A stretch of 64,000 nucleotides of DNA from Pieris napi (GCF_905475465.1 NC_062254.1:3802001-3866000); one strand, 5' to 3'; shown: positions 1 to 11,498, counted from the stretch's first letter. The notes: generated from the sequence alone by a model not told the origin. Numbers and translations are program-made.

Positions 1-438
1 ATTGAATTATGAGATAGATAAAGGTCGGAAGCACATCCGAGTGAATTTGAAAGGTTTTAATTTCACCGCTTCGAGTCCCATCATTTTATTTAAATGAAAA
101 GCTATGATTGTTATATCATGCATGGCGCTTGGAAAACGATTGCAGCAATTTCTCTATTAATTTTTTATGAGTTCCAAACGTTACTAGACTAACTACAGTT
201 TTAGTTTAGGATGATCTTTAATAATATCATAAACTTGGTAATACATCAGCAATTTTAAGCCTTCAAGAAAACAATGTGCCAGAAACCGCTAAATATTGAA
301 TGGTTTATCACAACATGTTTTAATTTATCAGGTGTATAGAAAATATGTATAATATACACAATAAAAACTTTTATAATTCAAACACAATACTGGTTAAATT
401 GTGTTACTACAAATAATACATAATTTTATTTCAAAAGT

Positions 439-569
439 CAAAAATCATTTATTCATGTAGATAACACAATGATTATGAACGTCAAAAAAGAAATATACAT
501 TAAATGTTTCTAGTTTTACATTTACTGCCAGTTCTCAAAGGGCGTAGAATGGAAGAGAAGAACTAGGAA
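439..569 (-). repeat. LINE-C tail fragment
   Basis: On the minus strand it carries TTGAGAACTGGCAGTAAATG, ..AGAA.CATTT.. and TTTTTGACGTTCATAA. It shares this order with the fuller copies at 7225-7500 and 15530-15803. Confidence 0.6.
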
Positions 570-1722
570 TAAACTGTTATTCATACATCCCTCATAATTA
601 TAAAAGTATGTAGTAATTCAGTAAATTTTCATTTAAGACACGTCAAAAATGCCAATTTCATTATAAGATATTCAGTATCACACACGACATTATTAAACTC
701 AAGCGCATCTCCACTCAAGTGATGCTAAAAAACTACGTGACTGCGTTCCGCAATCAAAGTTTTCGTGAAAAATGCGCGGGACAGAATTCAGCGAGTTAGG
801 AAAAAATAACCGTATCGTCCGTACGGGGCACTTTAGTTGCCGCTCCGCATAAATTATGTTGATGGAACTCTCAACTCGACTCTTGAGCCTTATCGGTAGC
901 ACGTGAACTTTCTATTGATGCCTCCAAATAGGGCTCTGTCAAACCACTGACTTTTACAAATATATATTATAGATACGTATATGTAGTTTTTAATAAGTAT
1001 TAACAATGACATTTTATATGGAACTATCATACATTTCTCGAATAAGAAAACACACCATCCACGGTTGCCTGGAATATCCTACAAAATACATAAGCATTCC
1101 CTTTTCACTAAGACCTCCTTTATACTAGACTGCTCACACAGGTACATATTAATCTATATGTATTAATTAAATAATTTTATATATATGATAAATTATCTAT
1201 TGATATTATAGTCACTTACATACCTAATACAGCAAATAATACATATGCGAAAGGACAAAAAAGAGGATGTCTTAGTGACAAACAGACCCAAACAAAGACA
1301 GGGTATTAGACCTACTTATCTATAATCAATTTTAAAAGACCAGCAGCGCACTCGCGATCCTGCTCACATTGTATCGTACACAGACGTGTTCGTGTGTGAT
1401 CAATCAGATGAGCCGACTACCAAGACCAAAGAATTTAAAATTAGTTTAACATTTACTTTTAACCATGAGCTTTACGCGAGCTTAGCAAATGTCATATTAA
1501 TTGTGACACTAATTGGGAATACCTAATCCTGAATAGAACATTAGTAATTAGTCAAATCGCCCTTTGAAATGGACAATTATTGTTAACTCTCAATTACCGG
1601 AAATAATTATATTAATTATTTAGCTTGTTATTAATTTCGATTCAAAGAATCAATAAATTTAAATTATCACATATATTTTATGTCACTATATGTGTGTTAT
1701 ATTATATTATATATATTTTCCT

Positions 1723-1837
1723 AAGGCCGGCAACGCACTCGCGAGCCCCCTGGCATTGAGTGTCCATGGGCGGCGGTATCACTTAACATCAGGTGAGCCT
1801 CCTGCCCGTGCAACAGGGATGTTCTATAAAAAAAAAG
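1723..1837 (+). repeat. LINE-A 3' tail (lepidopteran non-LTR type)
   Basis: Contains AAGGCCGGCAACGCACTCGC, then GGCATTGAGTGTCCATGGGC, CACTTAACATCAGGTGAGCC and an A-run. It is one of more than ten copies in the window. Confidence 0.8.
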
Positions 1838-1844
1838 ACTTTTG

Positions 1845-2075
1845 TCTGTTTCGTGATTTAATAGGTGATCAGTCTTCTGTGACCGAAATACGCATTCAGA
1901 TTTTTGGGTGTAAAGCATCCGGGTTTTCTCACGATGTTTTCCTTTACCGTACGAGTGAGTGTGTTACCCACACAGACTTAAAGTCTATTGGTGGACAGCC
2001 GTTTCAATCCTGCGACTTCAGGGATTACAGTCACATGGTGATGCCACTAGGGCAACACTGCTCTTTGGTTTCCAA
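1845..2075 (-). repeat. SINE-2 fragment, diverged
   Basis: Matches the plus-strand order seen at 34733-35022: GTGATCAG.CT..TGTG, TTTTTGGGT.TAA, TTTCTCACGATGTTTTCCTT, a GGACAGCCG-like block. It lies directly after a LINE-A tail. Confidence 0.55.
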
Positions 2076-2770
2076 GCACGCGTGCTTATAGTATGTTTGT
2101 CTACAAATTTCTCAACAGAATGTCATCATGATGATTTTGATTTAAATCATGTATCGTTAGGAATATTCCAAGTTTTTAAGACATGTTTAATACAGACTTC
2201 TTAGGTAAATAATTGTTGTTATTTCTTTGTATTATTTTTTTGTGTTGTGTATTCGTTAATAGTGGTTGCAAAGGGTTTAATTTACAGGTTTATAAATGTT
2301 TTTAAGTACATTTTTGTAAGTGTTAACAGAAACAAAGATTCGATAACCATAATAATGTTGACAGATATTTGAAGTAGGTTTCTACATTACATCGATTGTA
2401 AATCACTCATATAACGAATAAACACGCTTATAATAGGCGTAAGTTAACAAAGTTATTCGAACGATATCACGTAATATCAGCTTGAATTTCTAACAAGATA
2501 GACTGTATCAGCACCTTTATAGTTTATGACTTCGTCTTTTCGTGACCTTAGAACAAAATCTCAGTCTCTATAGTCATGTATGAGTTTACGTGGAAATATG
2601 CTGTTGATTTCGGATAAAATGTTAATTGTATATTGTTTTCCAACAGACCAATCGCTTAGAGGTTATCTGCGTTATATGGCGTCTAGTCCTCTAATTTTGA
2701 TTTGAAAACAAATACAAAAGGCTTCTACGTTGGCGAGGTGTTACACACACGTCTTTCTTCGAAACCTTCT

Positions 2771-2889
2771 TACCAATTCTTGAAAGGCCGGCAACGCACT
2801 TGCGAGCCTTATGGCATTGTGAGTGTCCACATCAGTTAACATCAGGTGAGCCTCCTGCCCGTTTGCCTCCTATTACATAAAAAAAAAAC
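2771..2889 (+). repeat. LINE-A 3' tail
   Basis: ACCAATTCTTGAAAGGCCGG followed by CAACGCACTTGCGAGCC, the CAGTTAACATCAGGTGAGCC block and a poly(A) run. Confidence 0.8.
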
Positions 2890-4207
2890 ATAGGTGCAGT
2901 GTTGCCCTTGTAGATAGAGCGTGCAACTCTCTACGGTTTGTGCGTTCGCATCACCTCTCTGGACAAATTACTCTTTCTATATGGGAATTAAGCAATCGCA
3001 AAAAGTCGTTAGGAAATAAAAATATAATGAAAAACATTTTATCTATATAATCATTTTATTTTTAAACTAAAACCATAAGTCGACAGCGTGTGTCACGCAT
3101 CGGTGGAGGACCTAATAGCTTATTAAAAAAGAAAATGATCACAAAACAGATATCAACAAATGATCGTAAAAACTCGTCATGACCAAGAATTGTAATGTCA
3201 CAATTTTTTGAGTAATTACGAAACATTAATTTTTATATTAAATTGACGGCTGTTTTAATTTTGGTACACGTTTTATGTATTAAGGAAAAAATACACCTGA
3301 TAAATAAAAGCAATATTTCACTGTAATTTTTTTAAATATAATATTGTATCTCGTAATCCTAGCAAAAAAATAACGCATCGTTCGAACATTTTAAAATCAT
3401 TTGGAAAATGTCGTAGCTGCCGGCTGTGTTACACAATTGCACGACTACGGCGCAACATACGTGATACAGTTTGCGAGATTCTTGATTTCATTGTCGTATT
3501 ATTTGTAAGAATTTATTTAACAGATTTCATCTACAACCTAAAAATACGATTAAAGGGCTGGCTTATGAATTACGCAGTGTTGGAGATGCTTCTGAGACCT
3601 AATACGTAGTTACACATTTCATTCGTTCACTCACTCATGCACTCAAGCGTGTTGAAAACAGTTAAAAAATCAAATCAAAAACGAATTAAATAAAAGATGT
3701 GATTAAGTTACATATATTTTAAGAAATTTATAATTAATTTTGTTATGGAAGATCTGGGAACCCTGACACAGATATTTTTTGAAGTTATACTTCTTTAGGC
3801 GCGTAATGAAAAATTGATGAGAGTGAAATTTTACGATGCGCGCCGTGACACAAAATTATCAGTATGAAGTTGGCCACTAACGAATGCTTTTTAAACCAGC
3901 CGGGCACCGAGCGTGCGCGAGCGAGATGGGAATAAGACAATCTACAAGTAAAAAGAAATAGAATATGCGTGAAGTTAGCAGCTATGCCAAGAATTTTGAA
4001 TGACCATAATGACCTTTGTAGTACCTTTTAAACAAATAAAGGAGTTTTAATATTTTTTTCAAAGAAATATCAAAGAAATTTAGCAATGCTTTTTCACAAA
4101 GACTTAAATAATATACTAAATATTAAATTATTAACGTTTAATATTTATTATTAATTATTTAATATTTAAAAAAAAATAAAGAAAGCCAAAGAAGTATAAC
4201 TTCTTAA

Positions 4208-4871
4208 GCTGGGTATCGATTATGCGCTCCTGGCGCGCGCGCCATGAATGACCGCACCGAGAGTGCGTTCCGTGAAACGCGTTCCAAACATTTGAAGTAT
4301 ATCAACTAAGCGCGCCCGGCGCGCGTGGCAACTGTTCCAGTGTTCGACCCTTCATCATGGAAGCCAGTCAGCAGCAGCTTTTGTAATTATTCACAGTATT
4401 ATAAACAAGAAAAGCCAGAGCCAGTGATTTGGCTTTTAGATACTCTCAATTTTTCTCTTCTGTACGATGATACGAGAACAGTCATTTTTTTCTTTAATTC
4501 CGGCATAGGGACTCCCATTTCACTACTGATTTCTCTCCAAGCATCTTCTCTAAGCGATTTATTATGATACGAAGAACTTTTGCTATTCCACAGTAGTTCT
4601 TTTGTACCATACAGTTGTATTAATTTACGGCAACTTTGGTTATCCATAATTGGGAGCGCAACAAACACAAAAAAATACGATATGTCCGTCCCAACTGGCG
4701 CGCGCGCCACGATTGATGCGTGGTAAAAAACCGACACCCGTTGGAACGGACCGCTCCGCGTTCGGGCGCTCCAACGAACACATTGGCGCGCGTTCCAAAG
4801 TGGTATCCATTGCGCGCGGCTGGAGCGCGCGCCAATGTTCGCCCTCTTGGAGCGCGTAGTCGATACGCGGC
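4208..4871. mobile_element. GC-rich transposon with MADF ORF, TTAA-flanked, inserted in MITE-1
   Basis: Its ends are inverted repeats of about 23 bp: left GCTGGGTATCGATTATGCGC(TCC) and, on the other strand from the right, GCCGCGTATCGACTACGCGC(TCC). TTAA flanks it at 4204-4207 and 4872-4875. Both subterminal regions carry many copies of GCGCG(T)TCCAA or its complement TTGGAGCGCG, and the element is far more GC-rich than its surroundings. TTAA target sites are typical of piggyBac-like elements, but a 3-bp TWA duplication cannot be excluded. Superfamily left open. Confidence 0.75.
4399..4647 (-). pseudogene. MADF-domain protein fragment inside the TTAA-flanked element
   Basis: An 82-codon open frame starting MDNQSCRKLIQLYGTKELLW. 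It continues with LREDAWREISSEMGVPMPEL, KKKMTVLVSSYRREK and ends at TAA. The pattern LI.LY...LLW....Y.N...R..AW.EI..EMG.....L.KK...L...YRRE is the MADF (Myb/SANT-like) DNA-binding fold common in insect transcription factors and as the accessory protein of Harbinger transposons. The frame stops soon after the domain, whereas relatives usually continue with a W-F block and a BESS-type or acidic tail, so it is probably truncated or an exon of a captured gene. Confidence 0.7.
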
Positions 4872-4903
4872 TTAACGCGCGTACATATTAAGTATACGCA
4901 CCC

Positions 4904-6299
4904 TTTTTTTTACTTAAAAGTGTTCCCACATCTTACACATTGTAATGCATACTTATAATGAATAAACACATTTTATTTTTTTATATATTTCAGAGGTTGT
5001 TAGCAAGATCACTGCCTAAAGAAACGTAACACAACAATATTAAAGACAAAAATCGTAATTTAATAATTTTAACTTCGTCGATAGCTGTGTCGTTTAATTA
5101 CGCAACTTTTACAAAATTAAAAGCATAATATACCACGAATTAAGTTCGGTGGCGGTTCTTGTAGATATGTTAAATGAAAACTTTGTTTGAAGCTGGGTGG
5201 CAACTAGCTTTATTAATAGTTTAAAAGATGAGCCTATAACTAATATAAAATAAGGGGTCGTGGGATGCGACGCTAACAAAAAACTAACTTGGCTTATTTA
5301 AGGGTTCTTAAATCCAAGTGTCACTTTAATATAAGTGTAGTCGACCTTTTTGGACATTATTGGAAACAAGAATGTTATATGAGTTTATGAGTGTGGGAAA
5401 AACTAAACGGCTCATTTTGGCTTCAAGTGTGCGATGATTGCTAACATTACTTTATGCTTCTAATTATTTACTAAAATATAATATTATACATGTAACTTAA
5501 CTAATGTTAGGTTACATAACTCACGTTATTTTGTTAATTTGAATTTGTGAATGTTTAAAATTATCTGTGTAATGTGAAACTATTGAATGCCTTTTATGCG
5601 GTAAAAGTATGTTTAATCCAATATTTTACGAATGTACAAACTTAGATTTAGAAATGGTTAACCAATTAATCTGCAGTATTTATTCATGACATATAAATCT
5701 CATTTTGACAATTAATAGATTAAACAGAAAGGTGCAGGTGTGAAAATAAAATACGTACATAGATACAAAGTTTATTGTTAGGCCTCTTAGTTATCATTGA
5801 AGTACATGAATGCGGTAATATCTACTCAAGAAGCCCTTATAAACATTTCATTACCTGAGCGCTTTAGTAGAATTTTCACAAGTTTACTTGTATAATTTCT
5901 ATAAAAAAGTTTATCAGTAATTTGTAGCAACTCAGCCGGAAAGTAAATTGGCATCTTCAACCAAACACGGGGCAGCCGCGTAAAGAATATCAATGCGATA
6001 TCCGTGAATATAAGTATTCTCATTAAACCTTCCATTAAGCTTGACTTGTTATAGAGATCTTCGTAGAATACTAAGATTTTCAGAAATACGTGGATTCTTT
6101 AATAGAAAAATAGCAGTTTTGATACTTGGATTTCTGTTTCTTAAATTTTTCAACATTCGTCGTATTATGTCTGTCGGTTGGGTCTTACCATATAAGTTTA
6201 ATGGCAGAAATCTGAGGTTCAAAGTCAAAAAAATTAAATATTTGAGAATAAGCCGAACATCGGAGCCTTTTACGCAATATATACATCTGAACAATCAGA
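4904..6299. other. Intergenic, no recognised feature
   Basis: AT-rich. Both strands have open stretches at 5826-6349, but they have no recognisable domain and abut the RTE relic. Part of 6041-6299 may be the upstream, unrecognisable extension of that LINE. Confidence 0.5.
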
Positions 6300-6860
6300 C
6301 CTTAGGACGTGTCTTGAAAATACGATATTTAGGCAGAGTGATTAATTAAAATGGTGACCATAACATCGAAATCCGCTGCAGAATTGACAAGCGCCTAAAT
6401 TTACAGCTTAGAACTCGCATTGCGTAATGTTACGTCTTCTCTGTGCTGCTCTACGGCGTAGAATCTTGGACGCTGCTGTCAGTCTATGTAGACTATGTCC
6501 AAAGAACTGTAAGCGTTTGAGATCTGTGTTTATCGCAGATACTTAAAATATCTTGGACAGACCGCATACGAAATACAACCGTGCCGGACAGAATGCAGAA
6601 GAACAAAGAAGTGCTTATGACGGTTAAGAAATGGAAACTTGAGTATTTCGGAAACGTTTTACGTAATACCAAAAATATGGGGTCCTTCAACCTGAGAGAC
6701 CTGGCCGCAGACGCACGTGTTGCTTGAAAAATCTAATATAAGACAATAGTTTGGTCAAAGCACCAAGTCATTGTTTAGAAGCGCGGCATTCAAATTTAAA
6801 CTAGCCATGATGATCGCCAGCCTTCACAAGAATATGGCACTATTAGAAGACGAATTTGTG
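6300..6860 (+). pseudogene. RTE-type LINE reverse transcriptase, C-terminal relic
   Basis: In one frame the DNA reads RYLGRVIN, stop, NGDHNIEIRCRID, then RTRIA, stop, CYVFSVLLYGVESWTLL, later VPDRMQKNKEVLMTVKKWKL and EYFGNVLRN. This is the thumb/C-terminal order of RTE-clade reverse transcriptases (K/RYLG, EIR.RI, CYVFS.LLYG.E.WTL, KLEY.G.V.R). At least four stops break it, so it is dead. No 5' part is visible. Confidence 0.8.
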
Positions 6861-7224
6861 GGTCAAATGTTACCTTGAATGTGTCGCAGCGTACCATCGC
6901 TTAGCGCACTGTACACAGCTCAAAATATATAACTAACATTCCTCAATGTCTAAGCAGAAAAATAAAGATTTTTAAGAGCAATTTTCTGTATTTACAGTAT
7001 AAGATTGACGCATTAATTCAAGTGCAACACGAAAAATGCATTAGCACGCTAATGGTGTCCCATTCATCATTGTCCTACGTTTCTTAACGCGCCGTTTAAC
7101 GAAACTGCACAATAATTGCTGAGCATAAAATATAACAAGTTTTATTGAGTGTACACTGTACAGTGATAAATAGTAAGGCGTAATAAATTGCGGTCGTCAG
7201 ATAAATAAAAACATGTGTTTATTC

Positions 7225-7500
7225 TTTGGATTTATTTATTTATTCTTTGGTGTAGTCATGTGGAACATGGTGTAATGGTAGCAGCTCCTTACAAACATTG
7301 TGTAAAACAAAAAAAACATGGCGATTAAAAAGAGTGACGCAGAGATTATTACCAGTTCTTCTCTTCCGCTCGACGCCCTTGATTTGAGAACTGGCAATAA
7401 ATGTACAATTAGAAGCATTTCATATAGGTATATTTATTTTTTGACGTTCATAGGTGTACATTTTGTTCTATATGAATAAATGATTTTGGAATTTTGAATT
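7225..7500 (+). repeat. LINE-C 3' tail
   Basis: GTCATGTGGAACATGGTGT, CCTTACAAAC.TTGTGTAAA, AGTTCTTCTCTTCCG, TTTGAGAACTGGCA, GAAGCATTTCATA, then TGAATAAATGATTTTG. It runs in parallel along its length with 15530-15803. Confidence 0.75.
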
Positions 7501-8400
7501 TTAGTGGTACAGGCATATTTTTTTATTTAGGTATCCTGATCAGTAAAAGTTGTACTCACGATGTAGATACATTGACTTAAATTCAAATTTAATAATAACA
7601 ATAAAATTTTAAAAAAATCCTTTATTATTATTAGGGCTCGGCTAAGATGAATATCGTGACCCCATGATCTCCAATTTTGCGTTTTGTATGCGTATTTCTT
7701 GCGATACAGCACACAGCTTTGTCTGACATTAGGTTAAGAGTGTACGTGTAAACTTACCATAGTTAAAATAAACCACATCAGTCCTCTTGTTTTAAATAAA
7801 AAACTGTTGACTTATTCTAAAACAAAGTAACTACAATTTAAAAGGAATGGATGTCATATGCTCTGGACAGATGGGAGAGTTACTTCAGGAGTTTCTTTGA
7901 ATAGCCGGAAGATCCGTAAGAAATTTTAGCTTCTAAAAAATTCAGCTATGAGACGTAGGAGAAATTAATAAGGATTTTAAGGAAATGTAACTTTTATCAA
8001 AGCTCTCAAAACGGGTTCTTAAAGCATATTTAAGTGAAAACTTGTATATTACTTAAGTATATTTAAATTAAACTAGAAATCGTTTTATTAGACATTTATT
8101 TAGTTACACATATTTTATTGTCAAAGTCAACGTAATATACATATGAATATTAAAGTCAAGTCAGAATTTATATCCCTAAGATAGTTCTAATATTTAATAT
8201 TTTATGTGATACATAATGCTTAGATTTATTTTAAAATAGTTTACATTATGTTACATTTTTAATCTGTCAAATTGAACACAACAGATATTATTAGACATTA
8301 ACAATTTAAAGTTGTTGTACAACAGTTTGAACCAAAATTTGACGTGTTAATTAATGTAAAAAATCTTGATGTAAAATATATATTTCAACCCAATCACTTA

Positions 8401-8610
8401 GACGTCCGTGGTTCCACAACAGACCGGTCTGAAGGCAGTTAAAACACGAACTACCACTATGTGGAACCAGCTACCCACTGAAGTATGTCCGAGCCTTTTT
8501 GACTTGGCCGGCAACGCACTTGCGAGCCTTCTGGCAATGTGTTCTAAGTGTTCATGGGCTTAACATCAGGTGCGCCTCAAGCCCGTTTGCGCACCATAAC
8601 GCAAAAAATA
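8401..8610 (+). repeat. LINE-A C-terminus and tail
   Basis: Starts GACGTCCGTGGTTCCACAAC, includes CTATGTGGAACCAGCTACCC and ACTGAAGTATGTCCGAGCC (the decayed coding block encoding a W-N-Q-L-P-like motif), then the CCGGCAACGCACTTGCGAGC tail. Confidence 0.75.
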
Positions 8611-9765
8611 TATATTTGACATACAAGAGTAATACTTACAAACAAAGCCTCAAGTCAAATTAGTAATAACCAATGTTTTCTTAACGGAAGCGCGGACATG
8701 CACAGAATTTGTAACTATACAAATGTCAAAAATTACATGACACTTGACAAAATCACAGAATATAATATATTTCTTGTCTATGGGTTTCTATTATTTAGTT
8801 TTTTTTACATGCGATGTTCGAAGGAGATCTTAATACGGCTTTTAAGCTGATGCGTGCGTGTCGAAAAATATCTAGTTTGTTTTAACGTTCGCGAACTAAT
8901 TACAATTCGCAGAATCCTAATACAGATAGGCACTACTCGGGAGATAGATCTGGGAATTTGTATTATATTGAGGAGTTTTCCAGTTAAAAATGTCCCCTTA
9001 AATGTGTTCTCAGTAAAAGTTAAGAGCTTTTTAATATCAGTAGAGAAACAGCATTGACCTGGTTTATAGATAAACAATCAAAGCCAAATGGATAACACAA
9101 TTTTATGGATTGTAAGAAGTTTTCCGATATATTCCCAATTCACGAATATTCACACATAAGTAACAGTTTCAGAATAAACTCAGTTACTTTTAGAGGCCGA
9201 ACGTCTAATACAATATTTGCGCCACAGTATATACGACAACCGTAGACTATTGAACTATTTACAAATTTAGTCTGGCTACTAAAAAAAATCATTTCGGCGA
9301 AAGGACTTGTATCCAGATCGTGTATGTTAAAAAATAGGATAGTATATGTAACATCTATAAAATAAATATCTATTTTTATCTATTTACGAGATTAAATGAT
9401 ACTAACGTATATCACATTATTATACACACGAGATAAATTAATTTAGTCTTCAACAATATTAAACTTTAACGGTCTTACTAATAAAGATTTATGCACATCG
9501 TATAAGCCTGTTATAAGAAAAATGTTACTAATAATTCCTGAATTGACAAGGTTGATGTATACTGCTGTTATAACAAGTGTCTGGTTTGTATGAAGACTTG
9601 TACAATGCTTATACAACGCAGAGGCCTAGTTTAACGGGTGTATAAGACAAAAATTGCGTAATTTTATCTGATTTCGCGTTTGACAGCATTTTTTGACTGT
9701 TTAGTTCAAGGAAAGATTTAAGTTAGTAGGTATTTGTGTTTGTTGAAAATAGTTTTATAGATCAA

Positions 9766-10147
9766 ATGGAAGATTTAGATAATATTGATATGCAGCTAAT
9801 ACATACGATTGAAGATTTGCCGCCTCCAAGGAAAGTCTAAACATACCAAACTCGGTGCAATCCGTTATTACTTTCGCATGGCGATTTCAAAACAAAATAC
9901 CGCTTTTCAAAGAAGTATGTTATGAAGATCTGTGACATAGTGCGAGCTGATGTCGAAAAGAGTACTAGAGGTGGAGGGTTTTCGATTTAGGTGTCTTCTT
10001 CATGACTTCTCAGTGTCATTAGAAAATGCCAAATTATATATAGTAGCACTGGCAATTCTCCAGAATATTGCTATTGATATCAAAGAAGACCTGGATGTTA
10101 CGTATGATGACACTGAGAATGCTCCAGAAGAACCAAGGCCAACCTAG
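9766..10147 (+). pseudogene. Harbinger (HARBI1-like) transposase, internally deleted
   Basis: An ATG at 9766 opens MEDLDNIDMQLIHTIEDLPP then stops. In another frame 9888-9993 reads DFKTKYRFSKKYVMKICDIV RADVEKSTRGGG, the F...YRFSK..V..I...V segment near the N-terminus of Harbinger transposases. In a third frame 10,050-10,147 reads IVALAILQNIAIDIKED and ends acidic/proline-rich, like the A.LHNIA C-terminus. The middle with the DDE residues is missing, so it is a non-functional deletion derivative. Tail-to-tail with the coiled-coil ORF below, as in the Harbinger element at 41.8-44.0 kb. Confidence 0.7.
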
Positions 10148-10311
10148 ACGCCCCCAAGCAATCTGGCTGGACAAGCTGCTAGAGCTGCTTTTATTGAAAC
10201 ATATTTTTAAGGCTGTTTTATTTACATAGGTGTGGATAGTTAAGGACTTGAAATAAATAAAAAGTTATATTTCATTTAAAACAGGGGATTTTTTTTTTTA
10301 TAAGTATATAA

Positions 10312-10740
10312 TTATTTATTTAATTGCTGCTGTAACAATTTGAGCCTTAGAAGATGCTTCTGTCTAGCCCTTTCGTGAGCTTCGGCAAGTTGCTTCTGTT
10401 TGAGCTCATGTGTTTCAGCCATCTGCCTTTGTTTTGTTTCGTGCTCTTCCTGGAAACACTGGAACCCTACCGTATTGCGGAGATTGGCACTTTCCACTAT
10501 TTGAGATGCCTAAAAAATTTAAGTATGATCGTTGAGGGGTTTTGAATGAAATAGTCCTTTCTCTATCACATTGATACTAACCTCTTCTAACTTTTGTACT
10601 GCAGAACGCGGCTTTTTATGTAAAATTCTATTCCTCTTTGTCTGAGGTTTTGGAGTTTCTTTTAGCGGCAAATAATAAAATGTTATTAGTATATTAAGTA
10701 AATGTGTATATAATTGCTTTGGTTGATAAAATAAATACAA
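10312..10740 (-). pseudogene. Harbinger accessory (Myb/SANT-like) ORF, C-terminal coiled coil
   Basis: The minus strand at 10,312-10,497 encodes FQEEHETKQRQMAETHELKQ then KQLAEAHERARQKHLLRLKL LQQQLNK, a highly charged heptad-like coiled coil. Further up (about 10,545-10,680) is the basic stretch KETPKPQTKRNRILHKKPRS. The second ORF of Harbinger transposons has just this build, a SANT/MADF head with a K/E/Q-rich coiled-coil tail, and a similar EEHQKHLLHQ tail is present on the minus strand near 43.1 kb. No intact head domain is seen here. Confidence 0.55.
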
Positions 10741-10944
10741 CTTACATTAGAATTATGAGTTGTATCAGAATTATTAAATCAAACGTCAATCAAACACGGC
10801 GGGTTGCCAGGGTAACAATAAATAAGGGTCGTTTTGTTATTCAACCAATACACATCGATTATTGGTCAAAGAGGTGTTTATGCCCTGTACAAGCTCTATT
10901 CACTGAATTACTATCACATTGTCATAACGCATGTATAGTGTTTT

Positions 10945-10950
10945 TTTATT
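10945..10950 (-). promoter_or_regulatory. Possible poly(A) signal AATAAA for the DIP-like gene
   Basis: TTTATT on the plus strand reads AATAAA on the minus strand about 365 nt after the stop codon. It is the first canonical hexamer I see downstream. In such AT-rich DNA the hexamer is common, so this is only a candidate. Confidence 0.3.
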
Positions 10951-11313
10951 AGTAAGACCGTAAGAATTCAATTTTGGAATGATTTTATATTCTATTTTTA
11001 TTTTGTTTTCCATTCCAAATTAAAATCTTTCAGGAACTGTCAATCATCATTTCTGTATGAAGTTTGACATATTTGACAGCTGTCAAGACGAGACTATCTT
11101 GAGATAAAAACTAAATTGCACTAACTAAAGTAATCTTTCATCTCTTCCTGCCCAATTCTGTTTACGCTGTATATACGAGAGATGACTTTAGTTAATCTGT
11201 GCTATATTTAGTTTTGCTATTCTGTAGAAACTATGGGTTGATTCCAATAACAATAGAGGATTTCACCCAATTCAAAGAAGTTCTGTTCGATTTTTGAATT
11301 ACGCGTTTGACAT
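10951..11313 (-). other. Probable 3' UTR of the DIP-like gene
   Basis: Sequence between the TAG and the first AATAAA. It has no ORF. It contains short imperfect inverted pieces (TTGACAGCTGTCAA near 11,072-11,085) but no recognised element. Confidence 0.35.
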
Positions 11314-11498
11314 CTAAGTAAAGTCATTATACATATATCTTAAAGTTGTCAGTAATATGGCGTGTATTTGGGCGAGGTGCTGTGTGATGTAATGTGACGG
11401 GGACGCGCGTGCTCGGGCTGGTAAATTTCTCGCGCGCTGCCACGCAGCCCCAGATACCAATGGTACATCCCCTGGGCCGTTTAGATTCACGTCGATTT
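11314..11498 (-). CDS. DIP/lachesin exon G: C-terminal tail and stop
   Basis: The acceptor is TTTTTTTACAG and the phase-1 entry matches exon F. It encodes (K)IDVNLNGPGDVPLVSGAA, an Arg/Ala-rich stretch WQRARNLPARARASPS, and ends QIHAILLTTLRYMYNDFT followed by TAG. The splice site and phase support it as an exon. However the tail is not well conserved in the family and the terminal hydrophobic run (IHAILLTTL) is short for a GPI-attachment signal. It may be one of several alternative last exons. Confidence 0.7.

Larger units (their letters stand above)
1..3774. other. 3' flank, non-coding, with repeat fragments
   Basis: No gene recognised. Contents: an inverted LINE tail (about 439-569), a LINE-A tail (1723-1837), an adjoining SINE-2 piece (about 1845-2075) and another LINE-A tail (2771-2889). 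The rest is AT-rich unique-looking sequence. Confidence 0.6.
3775..4903 (-). mobile_element. MITE-1 copy split by a MADF-ORF element
   Basis: Reads in reverse relative to the copies at 27767-28121 and 39467-39819. It starts GAAGTTATACTTCTTTAGGC and ends AAGTATACGCACCC. The terminal repeat GAAGTATAACTTCTT stops at 4205 and MITE sequence resumes after 4871 with CGCGCGTACAT..AAGTATACGCACC, exactly as in the other copies. The interior (about 3880-4190) differs from theirs. Confidence 0.75.
6861..9765. other. 3' flank, repeat fragments only
   Basis: Holds a LINE-C tail (7225-7500) and a LINE-A tail (8401-8610). Nothing coding is recognised; the pair of overlapping frames near 8805-9077 on opposite strands shows no domain. 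Confidence 0.55.

Noticed and set aside
6041..6349. 102-codon plus-strand ORF
   Set aside because: Its last part is the start of the RTE relic (RYLGRVIN). The rest shows no domain, so I treat it as decayed LINE or chance.
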